Source of the DNA: Clostridia bacterium
Lineage (GTDB): Bacteria; Bacillota; Clostridia; Lachnospirales; Lachnospiraceae
Direction of reading: 5' to 3'
DNA length: 64,000 nucleotides
Assembly (NCBI GenBank): GCA_910576325.1
Contig: CAJTIM010000016.1
Span: forward strand, 38,192-102,191
A program made the position numbers and the translations under genes. Position 1 is the first letter of the stretch, and the number at the start of each line of letters is the position of its first letter. The notes under the pieces are model-generated. The model worked only from the letters and a program-made list of their open reading frames with translations. It was not told the DNA's origin and searched no databases. Shown here in pieces: positions 43,781-52,763 of the stretch.

Positions 43781-44857
43781 TCAAAACTCTACCGTTTCAG
43801 CCATTTCAATCTGCCCCACACTCACAGTTCCCCCATCCATACCGGAAAAATCCCCAACCGCGCCGGCCCCCACAGCTCCCGCAGCAAGCATTTCCCCTTG
43901 ATTCACATGAGCCAAATACTGCTTCAACCTCCGAATCTCCAGATCCGCCTTCTCCCCCTCCTCCAGAATCCGCTTATCCAGCCTCATCCGTTTCGCCTGC
44001 TTCTTCTTAAGCTCCTTTTGCAGCTCCCGAACCTTCTCCTCCTCCTGTCTCTTAGCCGCCCTTATCTTCTTTAACTTAATAAGCTCCTCCTTATCAAGAT
44101 GCCGCATCTTCTGCCTGCTCCTTACAACCAGCCTCTGCAGCGACCGGATAGCCTTCTGTGCCTTAGCTCTCTCCTTATCCTCCCCCAGACAGGAAATAAG
44201 CCGCAGCGTTCCCATATTTTGATAAGTCTCACTGATAACACTCTGAATCAGAGCCTTATCGCCCGCCCGGGCCAGCTTGCGGTAAAGCTCCCCGGTTTCA
44301 TAGGAGACATTCCCCGAAAAACGTATTTTCGAATTATTCTTCGCCTCCTTAAGACTTTGCAGCATCTGAGCCAGAGTTTCCGCCTCCGGGTCCTTTTGCT
44401 CCGCCTTATCCTTAATACTCCAGGATGTAGCCTGCTTCTCCCCCAGAAAGACGCCGGCCGCCTTATTTTCAGCCAAAAACAGAACGGAAGCCAGCAGCAT
44501 AGATTTGCAGTCCTGGTAATCCTTTTCGCTGCTTTCCATACGGCGCAGGAAAGACTCGGAGATCAGCAGATGCTTTCCGTATCCCAGAGAAGCGGCCTTC
44601 TCCTTCAGATTCAGATAGTCGCCGTCAGGAACAATCTCAAAAGAAATACCCGGGAAGTTCTTAGTTAATTCATCCAAAAGCTTTTGAATCCGATCCTTCG
44701 GCTCAGCGGAAGCCGGATCGGTAAGCTCCGCCAGATCCTTCGTCCCGGCGGCTTGACCGGCAGCCGCTTTAGAAGCCGGTTCCGTGAAGGAACGCAGAGT
44801 TGTCTTATAGTTTTGCCAAAGCCTTTCATGTTGATAATGATTCGTTACGGGCTTCAT
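43781..44857 (-). CDS. Hypothetical coiled-coil protein, 358 residues
   Basis: I do not recognise a characterised family. Residues about 1-55 are Ala/Thr/Glu-rich and low-complexity. About 60-160 look globular (LLDELTKNFPGISFEIVPDGDYLNLKEKAASLGYGKHLLIS). About 255-320 form a strongly charged Lys/Glu/Arg coiled coil, and the C-terminal 30 residues are Gly/Ala/Val-rich. No signal peptide or membrane helix. A strong GGGGGG site precedes the ATG. It is a single gene, divergent from prfC and followed by element C copy 3. Confidence 0.6.
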   Translation of the reverse strand: MKPVTNHYQHERLWQNYKTTLRSFTEPASKAAAGQAAGTKDLAELTDPASAEPKDRIQKLLDELTKNFPGISFEIVPDGDYLNLKEKAASLGYGKHLLISESFLRRMESSEKDYQDCKSMLLASVLFLAENKAAGVFLGEKQATSWSIKDKAEQKDPEAETLAQMLQSLKEAKNNSKIRFSGNVSYETGELYRKLARAGDKALIQSVISETYQNMGTLRLISCLGEDKERAKAQKAIRSLQRLVVRSRQKMRHLDKEELIKLKKIRAAKRQEEEKVRELQKELKKKQAKRMRLDKRILEEGEKADLEIRRLKQYLAHVNQGEMLAAGAVGAGAVGDFSGMDGGTVSVGQIEMAETVEF

Positions 44858-44956
44858 AGAATTTTCCCCCCTTTCTAATCAGCCAACAGCAGATAAAGTT
44901 TCCTATATAATACTTTCGGCAGTTTTGAGAGGATCATAAGAAAGAGGAGCTTTGTC

Positions 44957-44984
44957 TTGAAAATATATGGAAAATGTGTATACT
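44957..44984 (+). promoter_or_regulatory. Promoter of prfC
   Basis: TTGAAA (44957-44962), 16-base spacer, TATACT (44979-44984), about 70 bases before the prfC start. Confidence 0.6.
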
Positions 44985-45056
44985 AATAGTTGTTGCCTTG
45001 GAATAAGGTATTTTTTTCTACGATTTTGCAGGATAATAGATAAGGAAAGAAAAAAT

Positions 45057-46643
45057 ATGGCTGATTATGTGAAAGAGATTGAAAAGAGAAGAACCTTTGC
45101 GATTATATCTCACCCGGATGCGGGGAAAACTACATTGACGGAAAAGTTTCTGCTTTACGGCGGGGCGATCAACCTGGCCGGCTCCGTAAAGGGAAAGGCG
45201 ACCGCACGCCACGCGGTGTCGGACTGGATGGAGATAGAAAAGGAGAGAGGTATCTCCGTAACCTCCTCCGTGCTGCAGTTTGAGTATGACAATTACTGCA
45301 TCAATATCCTGGACACGCCGGGACATCAGGACTTCTCGGAGGATACTTACCGTACTCTGATGGCGGCGGATTCCGCGGTGATGGTGATAGACGGTTCAAA
45401 GGGCGTGGAGGCCCAGACCAGAAAGCTGTTCAAGGTGTGTGCTATGCGTCATATCCCCATTTTCACCTTTATCAATAAGATGGACCGGGACGCGATGGAT
45501 ATCTTTGAGCTTTTGGATGATATCGAAAATGAGCTGGGCATCGCCACCTGCCCTGTCAACTGGCCCATTGGCTCCGGTAAGGCATTCAAGGGCGTCTTTG
45601 ACCGCAATACAAAAAATGTGCTGCTTTTCTCGGATACGGAAAAGGGAACGAAAGAGGGCCGTGAGACGGAGCTTGGCCTTGAGGAGCCGGAGCTTGGCGC
45701 AATCCTGGACCCGGGACAGAAGGAGAAGCTTTTGGAGGATATCGAGCTTTTGGACGGAGCCAGCGCGGAATTTGATCAGGAGCAGGTGAGCAGGGGAGAG
45801 CTGTCGCCGGTGTTCTTCGGATCGGCCTTGACAAACTTTGGTGTGGAAACCTTTTTAAAGCATTTTCTTCAGATGACCTCCTCGCCCCTTCCCCGCAAGG
45901 CGGATGCAGGTGTGGTAGACCCCATGAAGGAGGAATTTTCCGCCTTTGTGTTCAAGATTCAGGCCAATATGAATAAGGCTCACAGAGACAGAATCGCCTT
46001 TATGCGTATCTGCTCCGGAAAGTTTACGGCCGGTATGGAGGTCACTCATGTACAGGGCGGAAAGAAGCTCCGTCTGTCACAGCCTCAGCAGATTATGGCC
46101 CAGGATCGGAAGATTGTGGAGGAAGCCTATGCGGGAGATATCATCGGCGTCTTTGACCCGGGTATTTTTTCCATCGGGGACACCATCTGTATGCCAGGGA
46201 GAAAGCTTCAATACGAAGGGATTCCCACCTTTGCGCCGGAGCATTTTGCCAGAGTGCGCCAGATGGACACCATGAAGCGGAAGCAGTTTGTAAAGGGAAT
46301 CGAGCAGATAGCCCAGGAGGGCGCCATTCAGATTTTCCAGGAATTTAATACGGGTATGGAGGAGATCATTGTAGGCGTGGTGGGCGTCCTGCAGTTTGAC
46401 GTGTTAAAATATCGTCTGGAAAATGAGTACAACGTAGAGATTAAGCTGGAGCCTCTGCCCTACGAGCATATCCGCTGGATTGAGAATGAAGAGATTGATA
46501 TGAGCAAGCTGGTGGGTACTTCGGATATGAAGAAGATTAAGGATCTGAAAGGACGGCCGCTTTTGATCTGGGCCAATGCCTGGAGCGTGGGAATGACTTT
46601 GGATCGGAATCCGGGTCTGGTGCTGTCAGAGTTTGGAAGATAA
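45057..46643 (+). CDS. prfC: Peptide chain release factor 3
   Basis: This 528-residue translational GTPase recycles RF1/RF2 from the ribosome. G motifs: FAIISHPDAGKTTLTEKFL (G1), RGISVTSSVLQF (G2), DTPGHQDFSEDTY (G3) and FINKMDRDA (G4). The C-terminal domains (IQIFQEFNTGMEEIIVGVVGVLQFDVL, YEHIRWIEN) distinguish RF3 from EF-G. ATG 45057 is preceded by AAGGAAAG; the frame further upstream includes the promoter and is excluded. Confidence 0.95.
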   Translation: MADYVKEIEKRRTFAIISHPDAGKTTLTEKFLLYGGAINLAGSVKGKATARHAVSDWMEIEKERGISVTSSVLQFEYDNYCINILDTPGHQDFSEDTYRTLMAADSAVMVIDGSKGVEAQTRKLFKVCAMRHIPIFTFINKMDRDAMDIFELLDDIENELGIATCPVNWPIGSGKAFKGVFDRNTKNVLLFSDTEKGTKEGRETELGLEEPELGAILDPGQKEKLLEDIELLDGASAEFDQEQVSRGELSPVFFGSALTNFGVETFLKHFLQMTSSPLPRKADAGVVDPMKEEFSAFVFKIQANMNKAHRDRIAFMRICSGKFTAGMEVTHVQGGKKLRLSQPQQIMAQDRKIVEEAYAGDIIGVFDPGIFSIGDTICMPGRKLQYEGIPTFAPEHFARVRQMDTMKRKQFVKGIEQIAQEGAIQIFQEFNTGMEEIIVGVVGVLQFDVLKYRLENEYNVEIKLEPLPYEHIRWIENEEIDMSKLVGTSDMKKIKDLKGRPLLIWANAWSVGMTLDRNPGLVLSEFGR

Positions 46644-46691
46644 AGAGAGCTGCGAAAGAGAATGTTGTCTTTGTGGCAGACCAAAAAACAG

Positions 46692-46720
46692 TTCCAATTT
46701 TATCAAAAGTATGCTAGAAT
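46692..46720 (+). promoter_or_regulatory. Promoter of the Asp23-nusB block
   Basis: TTCCAA (46692-46697), 17-base spacer, TAGAAT (46715-46720). Its position argues against the long upstream frame of the Asp23 gene. Confidence 0.5.
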
Positions 46721-46775
46721 CAGAAGAAGCAGGAGACTGCGGGTCAGGAAGCATCCGCAGCCGCAGGAGATCACA

Positions 46776-47180
46776 ATGGAGGTTTCAGGGAATATGGCAA
46801 GAGAAGAAAACAGAAGTGTTCATATGATACATGCGAACGGAAAGCTTGGAGAAGTTCAGATTGCGGACGAGGTAGTGGCGATCATTGCCGGCCTTGCGGC
46901 TACGGAAGTGGAAGGCGTTGCTTCTATGGCAGGCAATATTACGAATGAGCTTATCAGCAAGCTTGGCATGAAGAATCTGTCCAAGGGCGTGAAGGTTCTG
47001 GTGACGGACCGCAATGTGGATGTGGATCTGGCCCTTAATATCGAGTACGGCTACAGCATTATGAAGGTGTCGGAAAAGGTGCAGGATAAAGTAAAGGCGG
47101 CTATCGAGAATATGACGGGCCTGGAGGTGTCTATGGTCAATATCCGCATCGCCAGCGTGAACATGGAGAAAGTAAAATAG
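46776..47180 (+). CDS. Asp23/Gls24-family protein
   Basis: This 134-residue envelope-stress-type protein has the family pattern GEVQIADEVVAIIAGLAATEVEGVASM at about residues 25-50 and KGVKVLVTDRNVDVDLALNIEYG near 80-100. Asp23 proteins associate with the membrane through partners and are common at this locus, upstream of nusB, in Clostridia. ATG 46776 has AGGAG at 46765-46769; ATG 46794 is the alternative. The function of this paralogue in cell-envelope homeostasis is inferred from the family. Confidence 0.88.
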   Translation: MEVSGNMAREENRSVHMIHANGKLGEVQIADEVVAIIAGLAATEVEGVASMAGNITNELISKLGMKNLSKGVKVLVTDRNVDVDLALNIEYGYSIMKVSEKVQDKVKAAIENMTGLEVSMVNIRIASVNMEKVK

Positions 47181-47213
47181 GCTGTCAGAGTATACCAAAG
47201 ATACGGATGAATG

Positions 47214-47235
47214 GGGGATGTTATATGACATCCCC
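47214..47235 (+). other. Hairpin between Asp23 gene and nusB
   Basis: GGGGATGT (47214-47221), loop TATATG, ACATCCCC (47228-47235): a perfect 8-bp hairpin without a following T run, 31 bases before nusB. Probably an mRNA-processing or attenuating structure. Confidence 0.5.
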
Positions 47236-47265
47236 TTACTCGCAGTTAGCAGGAGACGGGAATCG

Positions 47266-47673
47266 ATGATGAAGAGAAGAGAATTGAGAGAGCATATATT
47301 TGAACTTCTGTTTCGAATTGAGTTTAACAGCTCGGAGGAGATGCCGGAGCAGATGCAGTTGTTTTTTGACGGCCTGGATGAGCTGGGAGAGCAGGATCAG
47401 TCCTATATGGAGGAAAAGTATAGGCGCATCGTGGAGAAGCTTCCGGAGCTTGACAGGCGGATCGAGGAGACGGCTAAGAGCTGGCGGATTTCCCGTATGG
47501 GCAAGGTGGACCTGACCATTCTGCGGCTGGCTGTCTATGAGATGGAATTTGACGACGATGTTCCCGTGGGTGTGGCCATCAACGAGGCGGTGGAGCTTTC
47601 CAAAAAATTCGGCGGAGACGATTCCCCGGCCTTTGTAAACGGGATTTTAGGAAAAATAGGGAAGAAAGAATGA
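47266..47673 (+). CDS. nusB: Transcription antitermination factor NusB
   Basis: This 135-residue all-helical protein acts in rRNA antitermination with NusE, NusA and NusG. Recognisable blocks are RRELREHIFELLFRIEF at the N-terminus and WRISRMGKVDLTILRLAVYEM...DVPVGVAINEAVELSKKFGGDDSPAFVNGILGKI at the C-terminus. ATG 47266 has AGGAG 10 bases upstream; ATG 47269 is equally possible. It overlaps xseA by 4 bases, starting the conserved nusB-xseAB-ispA block. Confidence 0.94.
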   Translation: MMKRRELREHIFELLFRIEFNSSEEMPEQMQLFFDGLDELGEQDQSYMEEKYRRIVEKLPELDRRIEETAKSWRISRMGKVDLTILRLAVYEMEFDDDVPVGVAINEAVELSKKFGGDDSPAFVNGILGKIGKKE

Positions 47674-48878
47674 AAAATGCTTATACCGTTGCCCAGGTAA
47701 ATCATTATATCAAAAATATGTTTTCCCAGGACTTTCTGCTCAGCCGCATTTATGTCAAAGGAGAGGTATCCAACTGCAAATACCATAACTCGGGACACAT
47801 TTATTTTTCCTTAAAGGATGAGAGCGGGACCCTCTCCTGTGTTATGTTTGCCGGACAGAGAAAGGGACTGGCTTTTTCTATGAAGGAGGGGCAGCATGTA
47901 ACGGTCCTGGGCAGCGTCAATGTGTACGAGCGGACGGGAAGCTATCAGCTCTATGCCAGGGAGATTCAGCTGGAGGGGACGGGCCGTCTCTATGAGGAGT
48001 TTGAGCGGCTCAAGAGAGAGCTGGCGGAGATGGGAATGTTCGCGGAGGAGTACAAACAGCCCATTCCCGCCTACATCCGCCGGCTTGGCATCGTGACGTC
48101 TCCCACCGGAGCGGCCGTTCAGGATATCCGCAATATTGCCTCCCGGAGAAATCCCTATGTACAGCTGATTCTCTACCCGGCGCTTGTGCAGGGAGAGGGC
48201 GCGGCGGACAGCATTGTGCGGGGAATAGAAGCCCTGGACCGGCTCGGCGTGGATGTGATTATCGTGGGCCGGGGCGGCGGATCCATAGAAGATCTCTGGG
48301 CCTTTAATGAGGAAAAGGTGGCCCGGGCTATTTTTGAATGTCAGACGCCGGTGATTTCGGCGGTGGGCCATGAGACGGATACGACCATCGCTGATTTTGC
48401 GGCGGATCGGAGAGCGCCTACGCCTTCGGCGGCGGCAGAGCTTGCGGTGGCGGATGTAAGAGAGATATTAGAGCGCATGAGGACTTACCGGCAGCGCTTG
48501 AATCAGACCCTTGGTTATCGTCTGGAGCAGTACCGGAGCCGTCTGGAGCAATTGAGGGGCCGTCTTATGCAGGCGGGACCCAGGCAGCGGCTTTATGAAA
48601 AGCATATGCGCCTGGCGGATTTGGAAAATCAGCTGGAGCAGGCCATGAAGGACAAGCTGAGTGATCGGCAGCATCAATTGGCCCTGTATATCGAGCGTTT
48701 TCACGGGCTTTCTCCCCTTCTGAAGCTTCAGCAGGGCTATTCCTATACCCAGGGGGAGGACGGCCGGGCGGTGACAAGCATCCGGCAGGCGGCGCCGGGG
48801 GATACCCTGCGGATTCACGTGACGGACGGTATCTATACCGCGGCGGTGAAGGAGTGCAGGGAGGTTCGCAGAGCTTAG
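47670..48878 (+). CDS. xseA: Exodeoxyribonuclease VII large subunit
   Basis: This 402-residue catalytic subunit of exonuclease VII has an N-terminal OB-fold (YVKGEVSNCKYHNSGHIYFSLKDE), the catalytic region with TSPTGAAVQDI and VGRGGGSIEDLWAFNEE, GHETDTTIADFAADRRAPTPSAAAELA, and a C-terminal coiled coil (about residues 270-340) that binds the small subunit. It overlaps nusB and is followed by xseB after a short A-type tail. Confidence 0.96.
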   Translation: MKNAYTVAQVNHYIKNMFSQDFLLSRIYVKGEVSNCKYHNSGHIYFSLKDESGTLSCVMFAGQRKGLAFSMKEGQHVTVLGSVNVYERTGSYQLYAREIQLEGTGRLYEEFERLKRELAEMGMFAEEYKQPIPAYIRRLGIVTSPTGAAVQDIRNIASRRNPYVQLILYPALVQGEGAADSIVRGIEALDRLGVDVIIVGRGGGSIEDLWAFNEEKVARAIFECQTPVISAVGHETDTTIADFAADRRAPTPSAAAELAVADVREILERMRTYRQRLNQTLGYRLEQYRSRLEQLRGRLMQAGPRQRLYEKHMRLADLENQLEQAMKDKLSDRQHQLALYIERFHGLSPLLKLQQGYSYTQGEDGRAVTSIRQAAPGDTLRIHVTDGIYTAAVKECREVRRA

Positions 48879-48921
48879 AGATATTACGGAACTGGAATAA
48901 AAACCGGTCAGGAGGAGAGAC
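48879..48921 (+). repeat. Minimal element A tail between xseA and xseB
   Basis: AGATATTACGGAACTGGAATAAAAAC (tail GGAACTGGAATA at 48888-48899) lies in the 43-base gap between two functionally coupled genes, followed by GGAGG of xseB. It matches the 24.8-kb tails exactly but lacks the upstream hairpin. Confidence 0.7.
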
Positions 48922-49146
48922 ATGGAAAAGGATCAGAGGGAACAGAAGGAGCAGACCCTGGAGGAAGCATTTGTGCGGCTTGATCAGATGCTGGAGAAGC
49001 TTTCGGACCGGGATACGGCTCTGGAGGAATCTTTTCAGGTGTACGCAGAGGGAACAAAGCTTCTTAAATACTGCAATGAAAAGCTGGATAAAGTAGAGAA
49101 AAAGATGCTGATGCTAAGCGAGGAGGGCGAGCTGAATGAGTTTTAA
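48922..49146 (+). CDS. xseB: Exodeoxyribonuclease VII small subunit
   Basis: This 74-residue coiled-coil protein has the family core EEAFVRLDQMLEKLSDRDTALEESFQVYAEGTKLLKYCNEKLDKVEKK. It binds XseA to form exonuclease VII. It overlaps ispA by 11 bases, the usual arrangement. Confidence 0.94.
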   Translation: MEKDQREQKEQTLEEAFVRLDQMLEKLSDRDTALEESFQVYAEGTKLLKYCNEKLDKVEKKMLMLSEEGELNEF

Positions 49147-50020
49147 AGAGGACCTTCAAAAGAAAACAAAGGAGATAGAGGAGCTTTTGGGGCAGTATCT
49201 TCCCGAAGAGAAGGGCTTTCAGAAGACCGTGCTGGAGGCGATGAATTACAGCGTGACTGCCGGAGGAAAGCGTCTGCGCCCCATGCTGATGCAGGAGACC
49301 TACCGCATGTTCGGAGGCAGCGGCCGGGTGGTGGAGCCTTTTATGGCGGCTATTGAGATGATTCACACCTATTCTCTGGTTCATGACGATCTTCCGGCTA
49401 TGGACAATGACGAGTACCGGCGGGGAAGAAAGACGACTCATGCGGTGTACGGGGAGGCTTTCGGGATTCTGGCGGGAGACGCCCTGCTGAATTATGCCTT
49501 TGAGACGGCGGCGGGAGCGCTGGAGCAGGAGCTTAGCCCCCGGACGGCAAAGGCTATTGGAATTTTGGCGTCAAAGGCCGGAATCTATGGCATGATCGGC
49601 GGCCAGGTGGTGGATGTGGAATCCGAGGGACAGGCCATTTCCAGGGACAAGCTTGATTTTATCTATCGTTTGAAAACAAGCGCTCTGATAGAAAGCTCCA
49701 TGATGATCGGTGCGGTGCTGGCCGGAGCCTCGGAGGATGAGGTGGAGAAGATTCGTCAGGTGGCGGAGGACGTGGGCGTGGCCTTCCAGATTCAGGATGA
49801 TATTCTGGATGTGACAAGCACCCTGGAGGTGCTGGGAAAGCCCATCCACAGCGATGAGAAGAATGAAAAGACGACTTATGTAACCCTGGAAGGGCTGGAG
49901 CAGGCAAAGAAGGATGTGGAGGAAATCTCCAGGCGTGCCCTTGGGACATTAATATCCCTTGAGCGGAAAAATCCGTTTCTGGAGGAACTGATTACCATGC
50001 TGATCACCAGAGAAAAATAG
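49136..50020 (+). CDS. ispA: Polyprenyl (farnesyl/geranyl) diphosphate synthase
   Basis: This 294-residue trans-prenyltransferase condenses IPP with allylic diphosphates. The first Asp-rich motif is in HDDLPAMDNDEYRRGRKTTH and the second in QIQDDILDV, with GKRLRPML and GGQVVDVESEG as further family blocks. Product length is probably C15 by locus conservation. It lies between xseB and dxs, so isoprenoid precursor and prenyl chain synthesis genes are linked. Confidence 0.94.
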   Translation: MSFKEDLQKKTKEIEELLGQYLPEEKGFQKTVLEAMNYSVTAGGKRLRPMLMQETYRMFGGSGRVVEPFMAAIEMIHTYSLVHDDLPAMDNDEYRRGRKTTHAVYGEAFGILAGDALLNYAFETAAGALEQELSPRTAKAIGILASKAGIYGMIGGQVVDVESEGQAISRDKLDFIYRLKTSALIESSMMIGAVLAGASEDEVEKIRQVAEDVGVAFQIQDDILDVTSTLEVLGKPIHSDEKNEKTTYVTLEGLEQAKKDVEEISRRALGTLISLERKNPFLEELITMLITREK

Positions 50021-50037
50021 AGGAACAAGAAAAAACA

Positions 50038-51906
50038 ATGGCATTGGAAAAGATAAATCAGGTAAATGACATTAAAAAACTGGAAAAATACGAGTGGAAC
50101 CTTCTGGCAGAGGAGATCCGGCAGTTTTTGATTGAGAAGATCAGTGTAAACGGCGGCCATCTGGCTTCCAACCTGGGTGTGGTGGAGCTGACAATGGCCA
50201 TGCACCTGGCATTTGATTTTCCCAGGGACAAGGTGGTTTGGGATGTGGGCCATCAGGCATATACCCATAAGCTGCTCACCGGGCGCAAGGAGGGCTTTGA
50301 CGGCCTGCGCAAATACGGAGGCATGAGCGGATTTCCCAAGCGGAAGGAAAGTGACTGCGACTGCTTTGACACGGGCCACAGCTCCACCTCCATTTCCGCC
50401 GGCATCGGCCTTGTGCGGGCCAGGGAGCTTCAGGGAGGCGGCGAGACGGTAATTTCCGTCATCGGAGACGGCGCCCTTACGGGAGGCATGGCCTATGAAG
50501 CCCTCAACAATGCTTCGCAGCTTAAGAGCAATTTTATCATTGTCCTGAATGACAATCAGATGTCCATTGCGGAAAATGTAGGCGGAATGTCCCAGTACCT
50601 GAACGGCCTTCGGACGGCGGAGGCGTACACGGGCTTCAAGGAAGGGCTGCAGAATACCCTGGAGCGGATTCCCGTATACGGCGAGGGCTTGGTCCGTCAG
50701 TTGAAAAAGACAAAGAACGGCTTAAAGCAGCTTGTGATTCCGGGGATGCTTTTTGAGAATATGGGAATCACCTATCTGGGGCCTGTGGACGGCCATAACA
50801 TCGAGCAGATCATCCGCACTTTCCACGACGCCAAGAGGATTCGCCATGCGGTGCTGATCCATGTGAAAACCCAGAAGGGCAAGGGCTATGCGCCGGCCGA
50901 GCGCCATCCGGCCCGTTTTCACGGTGCGGAGCCGTTTGAGATTGCAACGGGCCTTCCAAGCCATAAGCGGACCAAGGCCAATTATACGGATATATTTTCC
51001 ACGGTAATGCGGAAAATGGGAGATCGGGACGAAAAGGTGGTGGCCATTACGGCGGCCATGCCCGACGGCACGGGGCTTAAGCGGTTCCGGAATATGTTCC
51101 CGGACCGGTTCTTTGATGTGGGAATTGCGGAGCAGCACGCCGTTACCTTTGCGGCGGGTCTGGCTGCGGGAGGCTTAAAGCCTATTGTGGCGGTCTATTC
51201 CTCCTTCCTACAAAGAGCCTACGATCAGATTCTTCATGATGTGTGTATCCAGAACCTTCATGTAGTCTTTGCCGTTGACCGGGCGGGGCTGGTGGGAAGC
51301 GACGGGGAGACGCATCAGGGCATATTTGATTTGTCCTACCTTTCCAGTATTCCCAATATGACAATTATGGCTCCGAAGAATAAATGGGAGCTTTCCGATA
51401 TGCTGAAATATGCCGTCAATTTTGACGGTCCCATTGCTCTGCGCTATCCCAGAGGAGAAGCCTACGACGGACTTAAGGAGTTCCGGCCTGCCGTTTCCTA
51501 TGGAAAGAGCGAGATCGTCTATGAGGAGGCGGACATTGCCCTGCTTGCCGTGGGCAGCATGGTAAAGACAGGAGAGCAGGTACGGGAGCTTTTAAAGGAG
51601 GCAGGCTATAACTGCACCCTGGTAAACGGCCGTTTTGTGAAGCCCGTAGACGAGGAATGTCTGGAGCTGCTTTCCAAAACCCATCGTCTGTTTGTTACGA
51701 TGGAGGAGAACGTAAGAAGCGGAGGCTTCGGAGAAAAGGTACAGGATTATGTATCGGACCGCCGGCTTCCCGTTCAGGTGCTGAATGTCTCCATACCGGA
51801 TGAGTATGTGGAGCATGGCAATGTGTCCCTGCTTTATCAGGAGGTGGGTCTTGATCCGCAGACCATTGTAAAGCGGGTGATAACCGCCTATATCGGGCAA
51901 ATGTAA
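50038..51906 (+). CDS. dxs: 1-deoxy-D-xylulose-5-phosphate synthase
   Basis: This 622-residue thiamine-diphosphate enzyme joins pyruvate and glyceraldehyde-3-phosphate in the first step of the MEP isoprenoid pathway. ThDP/Mg motif GDGALTGGMAYEALNNA, DTGHSSTSISAGIGL, catalytic Glu region FDVGIAEQHAVTFAAGLA and DRAGLVGSDGETHQG are all present. It starts 17 bases after ispA and is followed by tlyA after 12. Confidence 0.96.
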   Translation: MALEKINQVNDIKKLEKYEWNLLAEEIRQFLIEKISVNGGHLASNLGVVELTMAMHLAFDFPRDKVVWDVGHQAYTHKLLTGRKEGFDGLRKYGGMSGFPKRKESDCDCFDTGHSSTSISAGIGLVRARELQGGGETVISVIGDGALTGGMAYEALNNASQLKSNFIIVLNDNQMSIAENVGGMSQYLNGLRTAEAYTGFKEGLQNTLERIPVYGEGLVRQLKKTKNGLKQLVIPGMLFENMGITYLGPVDGHNIEQIIRTFHDAKRIRHAVLIHVKTQKGKGYAPAERHPARFHGAEPFEIATGLPSHKRTKANYTDIFSTVMRKMGDRDEKVVAITAAMPDGTGLKRFRNMFPDRFFDVGIAEQHAVTFAAGLAAGGLKPIVAVYSSFLQRAYDQILHDVCIQNLHVVFAVDRAGLVGSDGETHQGIFDLSYLSSIPNMTIMAPKNKWELSDMLKYAVNFDGPIALRYPRGEAYDGLKEFRPAVSYGKSEIVYEEADIALLAVGSMVKTGEQVRELLKEAGYNCTLVNGRFVKPVDEECLELLSKTHRLFVTMEENVRSGGFGEKVQDYVSDRRLPVQVLNVSIPDEYVEHGNVSLLYQEVGLDPQTIVKRVITAYIGQM

Positions 51907-51918
51907 GGAGCGTCAAAG

Positions 51919-52734
51919 ATGAAAACAAGACTGGATGTGCTTCTGGTATCCCTGGGACTTGCGGAGTCCAGGGAAAAGGCAAAAGCCGTGATTATGGCGG
52001 GAAATGTATTTGTGGACGGACAGCGGGAGGATAAGGCCGGCTCTATGTTTGAGGATAAGGCCCGGATCGAGGTCCGGGGACATAAGCTGCCCTATGTGAG
52101 CAGGGGGGGATTGAAGCTTGAGAAGGCGGTGAAAAGCTTTTCCCTATCTCTGGAGGGGAAGCTTTGTATGGATGTAGGTTCCTCCACCGGGGGCTTTACG
52201 GATTGTATGCTGCAAAACGGCGCCCGAAAGGTCTATGCGGTAGATGTGGGGACGAATCAGCTGGCCTGGAAGCTCCGCACGGACGAGCGGGTGGTCTGCA
52301 TGGAGAAAACCAATATCCGTTATCTGCTGCCGGAGCACATCCCGGAGCCGCCGGAATTTGCTTCCATTGATGTGGCCTTTATTTCTCTTACCAAGGTGCT
52401 GCTTCCGGTGCGGGAGCTTTTGACGGAGGACGGACAGGTGGTAGCCCTGATTAAACCGCAGTTTGAGGCGGGAAGAGAAAAGGTTGGGAAAAAAGGCGTA
52501 GTGCGGGACAGGGAGACGCATCTGGAGGTGATTGACCAGGTGATTTCTTATGCCTGTTCCGTGGGATACCGTATATTGGACCTTGATTTTTCGCCGGTTC
52601 GGGGTCCGGAGGGGAATATTGAGTATTTGCTGTATTTGCAGAAGGCGGGGGCCGGGGAGGAAGTTTTGGGCTGTCCGGACGGTATTTCGCCTGCGGATAT
52701 TGTAAGTGAGGCTCACCGGACACTTAATTCGTGA
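51919..52734 (+). CDS. TlyA-family rRNA methyltransferase
   Basis: This 271-residue protein combines an N-terminal S4 RNA-binding domain (RLDVLLVSLGLAESREKAKAVIMAGNVFVDG) and an FtsJ-like SAM methyltransferase domain (CMDVGSSTGGFTDCMLQNGA, KPQFEAGREKVGKKGVV). Family members 2'-O-methylate cytidines in 16S/23S rRNA; some have been called hemolysins. Position between dxs and nadK is the conserved Firmicute order. Confidence 0.92.
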   Translation: MKTRLDVLLVSLGLAESREKAKAVIMAGNVFVDGQREDKAGSMFEDKARIEVRGHKLPYVSRGGLKLEKAVKSFSLSLEGKLCMDVGSSTGGFTDCMLQNGARKVYAVDVGTNQLAWKLRTDERVVCMEKTNIRYLLPEHIPEPPEFASIDVAFISLTKVLLPVRELLTEDGQVVALIKPQFEAGREKVGKKGVVRDRETHLEVIDQVISYACSVGYRILDLDFSPVRGPEGNIEYLLYLQKAGAGEEVLGCPDGISPADIVSEAHRTLNS

Positions 52735-52763
52735 CAGGAAATGAACCATAGAAGGAAAATTTT

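Noticed and set aside
43604..44074. 156-codon + strand frame and similar frames near 35.1-36.1 and 38.3-39.6 kb
   Set aside because: They run through family C hairpins and antisense to real genes. Their shared MSG(C/Y)SRT start comes from the repeat itself.
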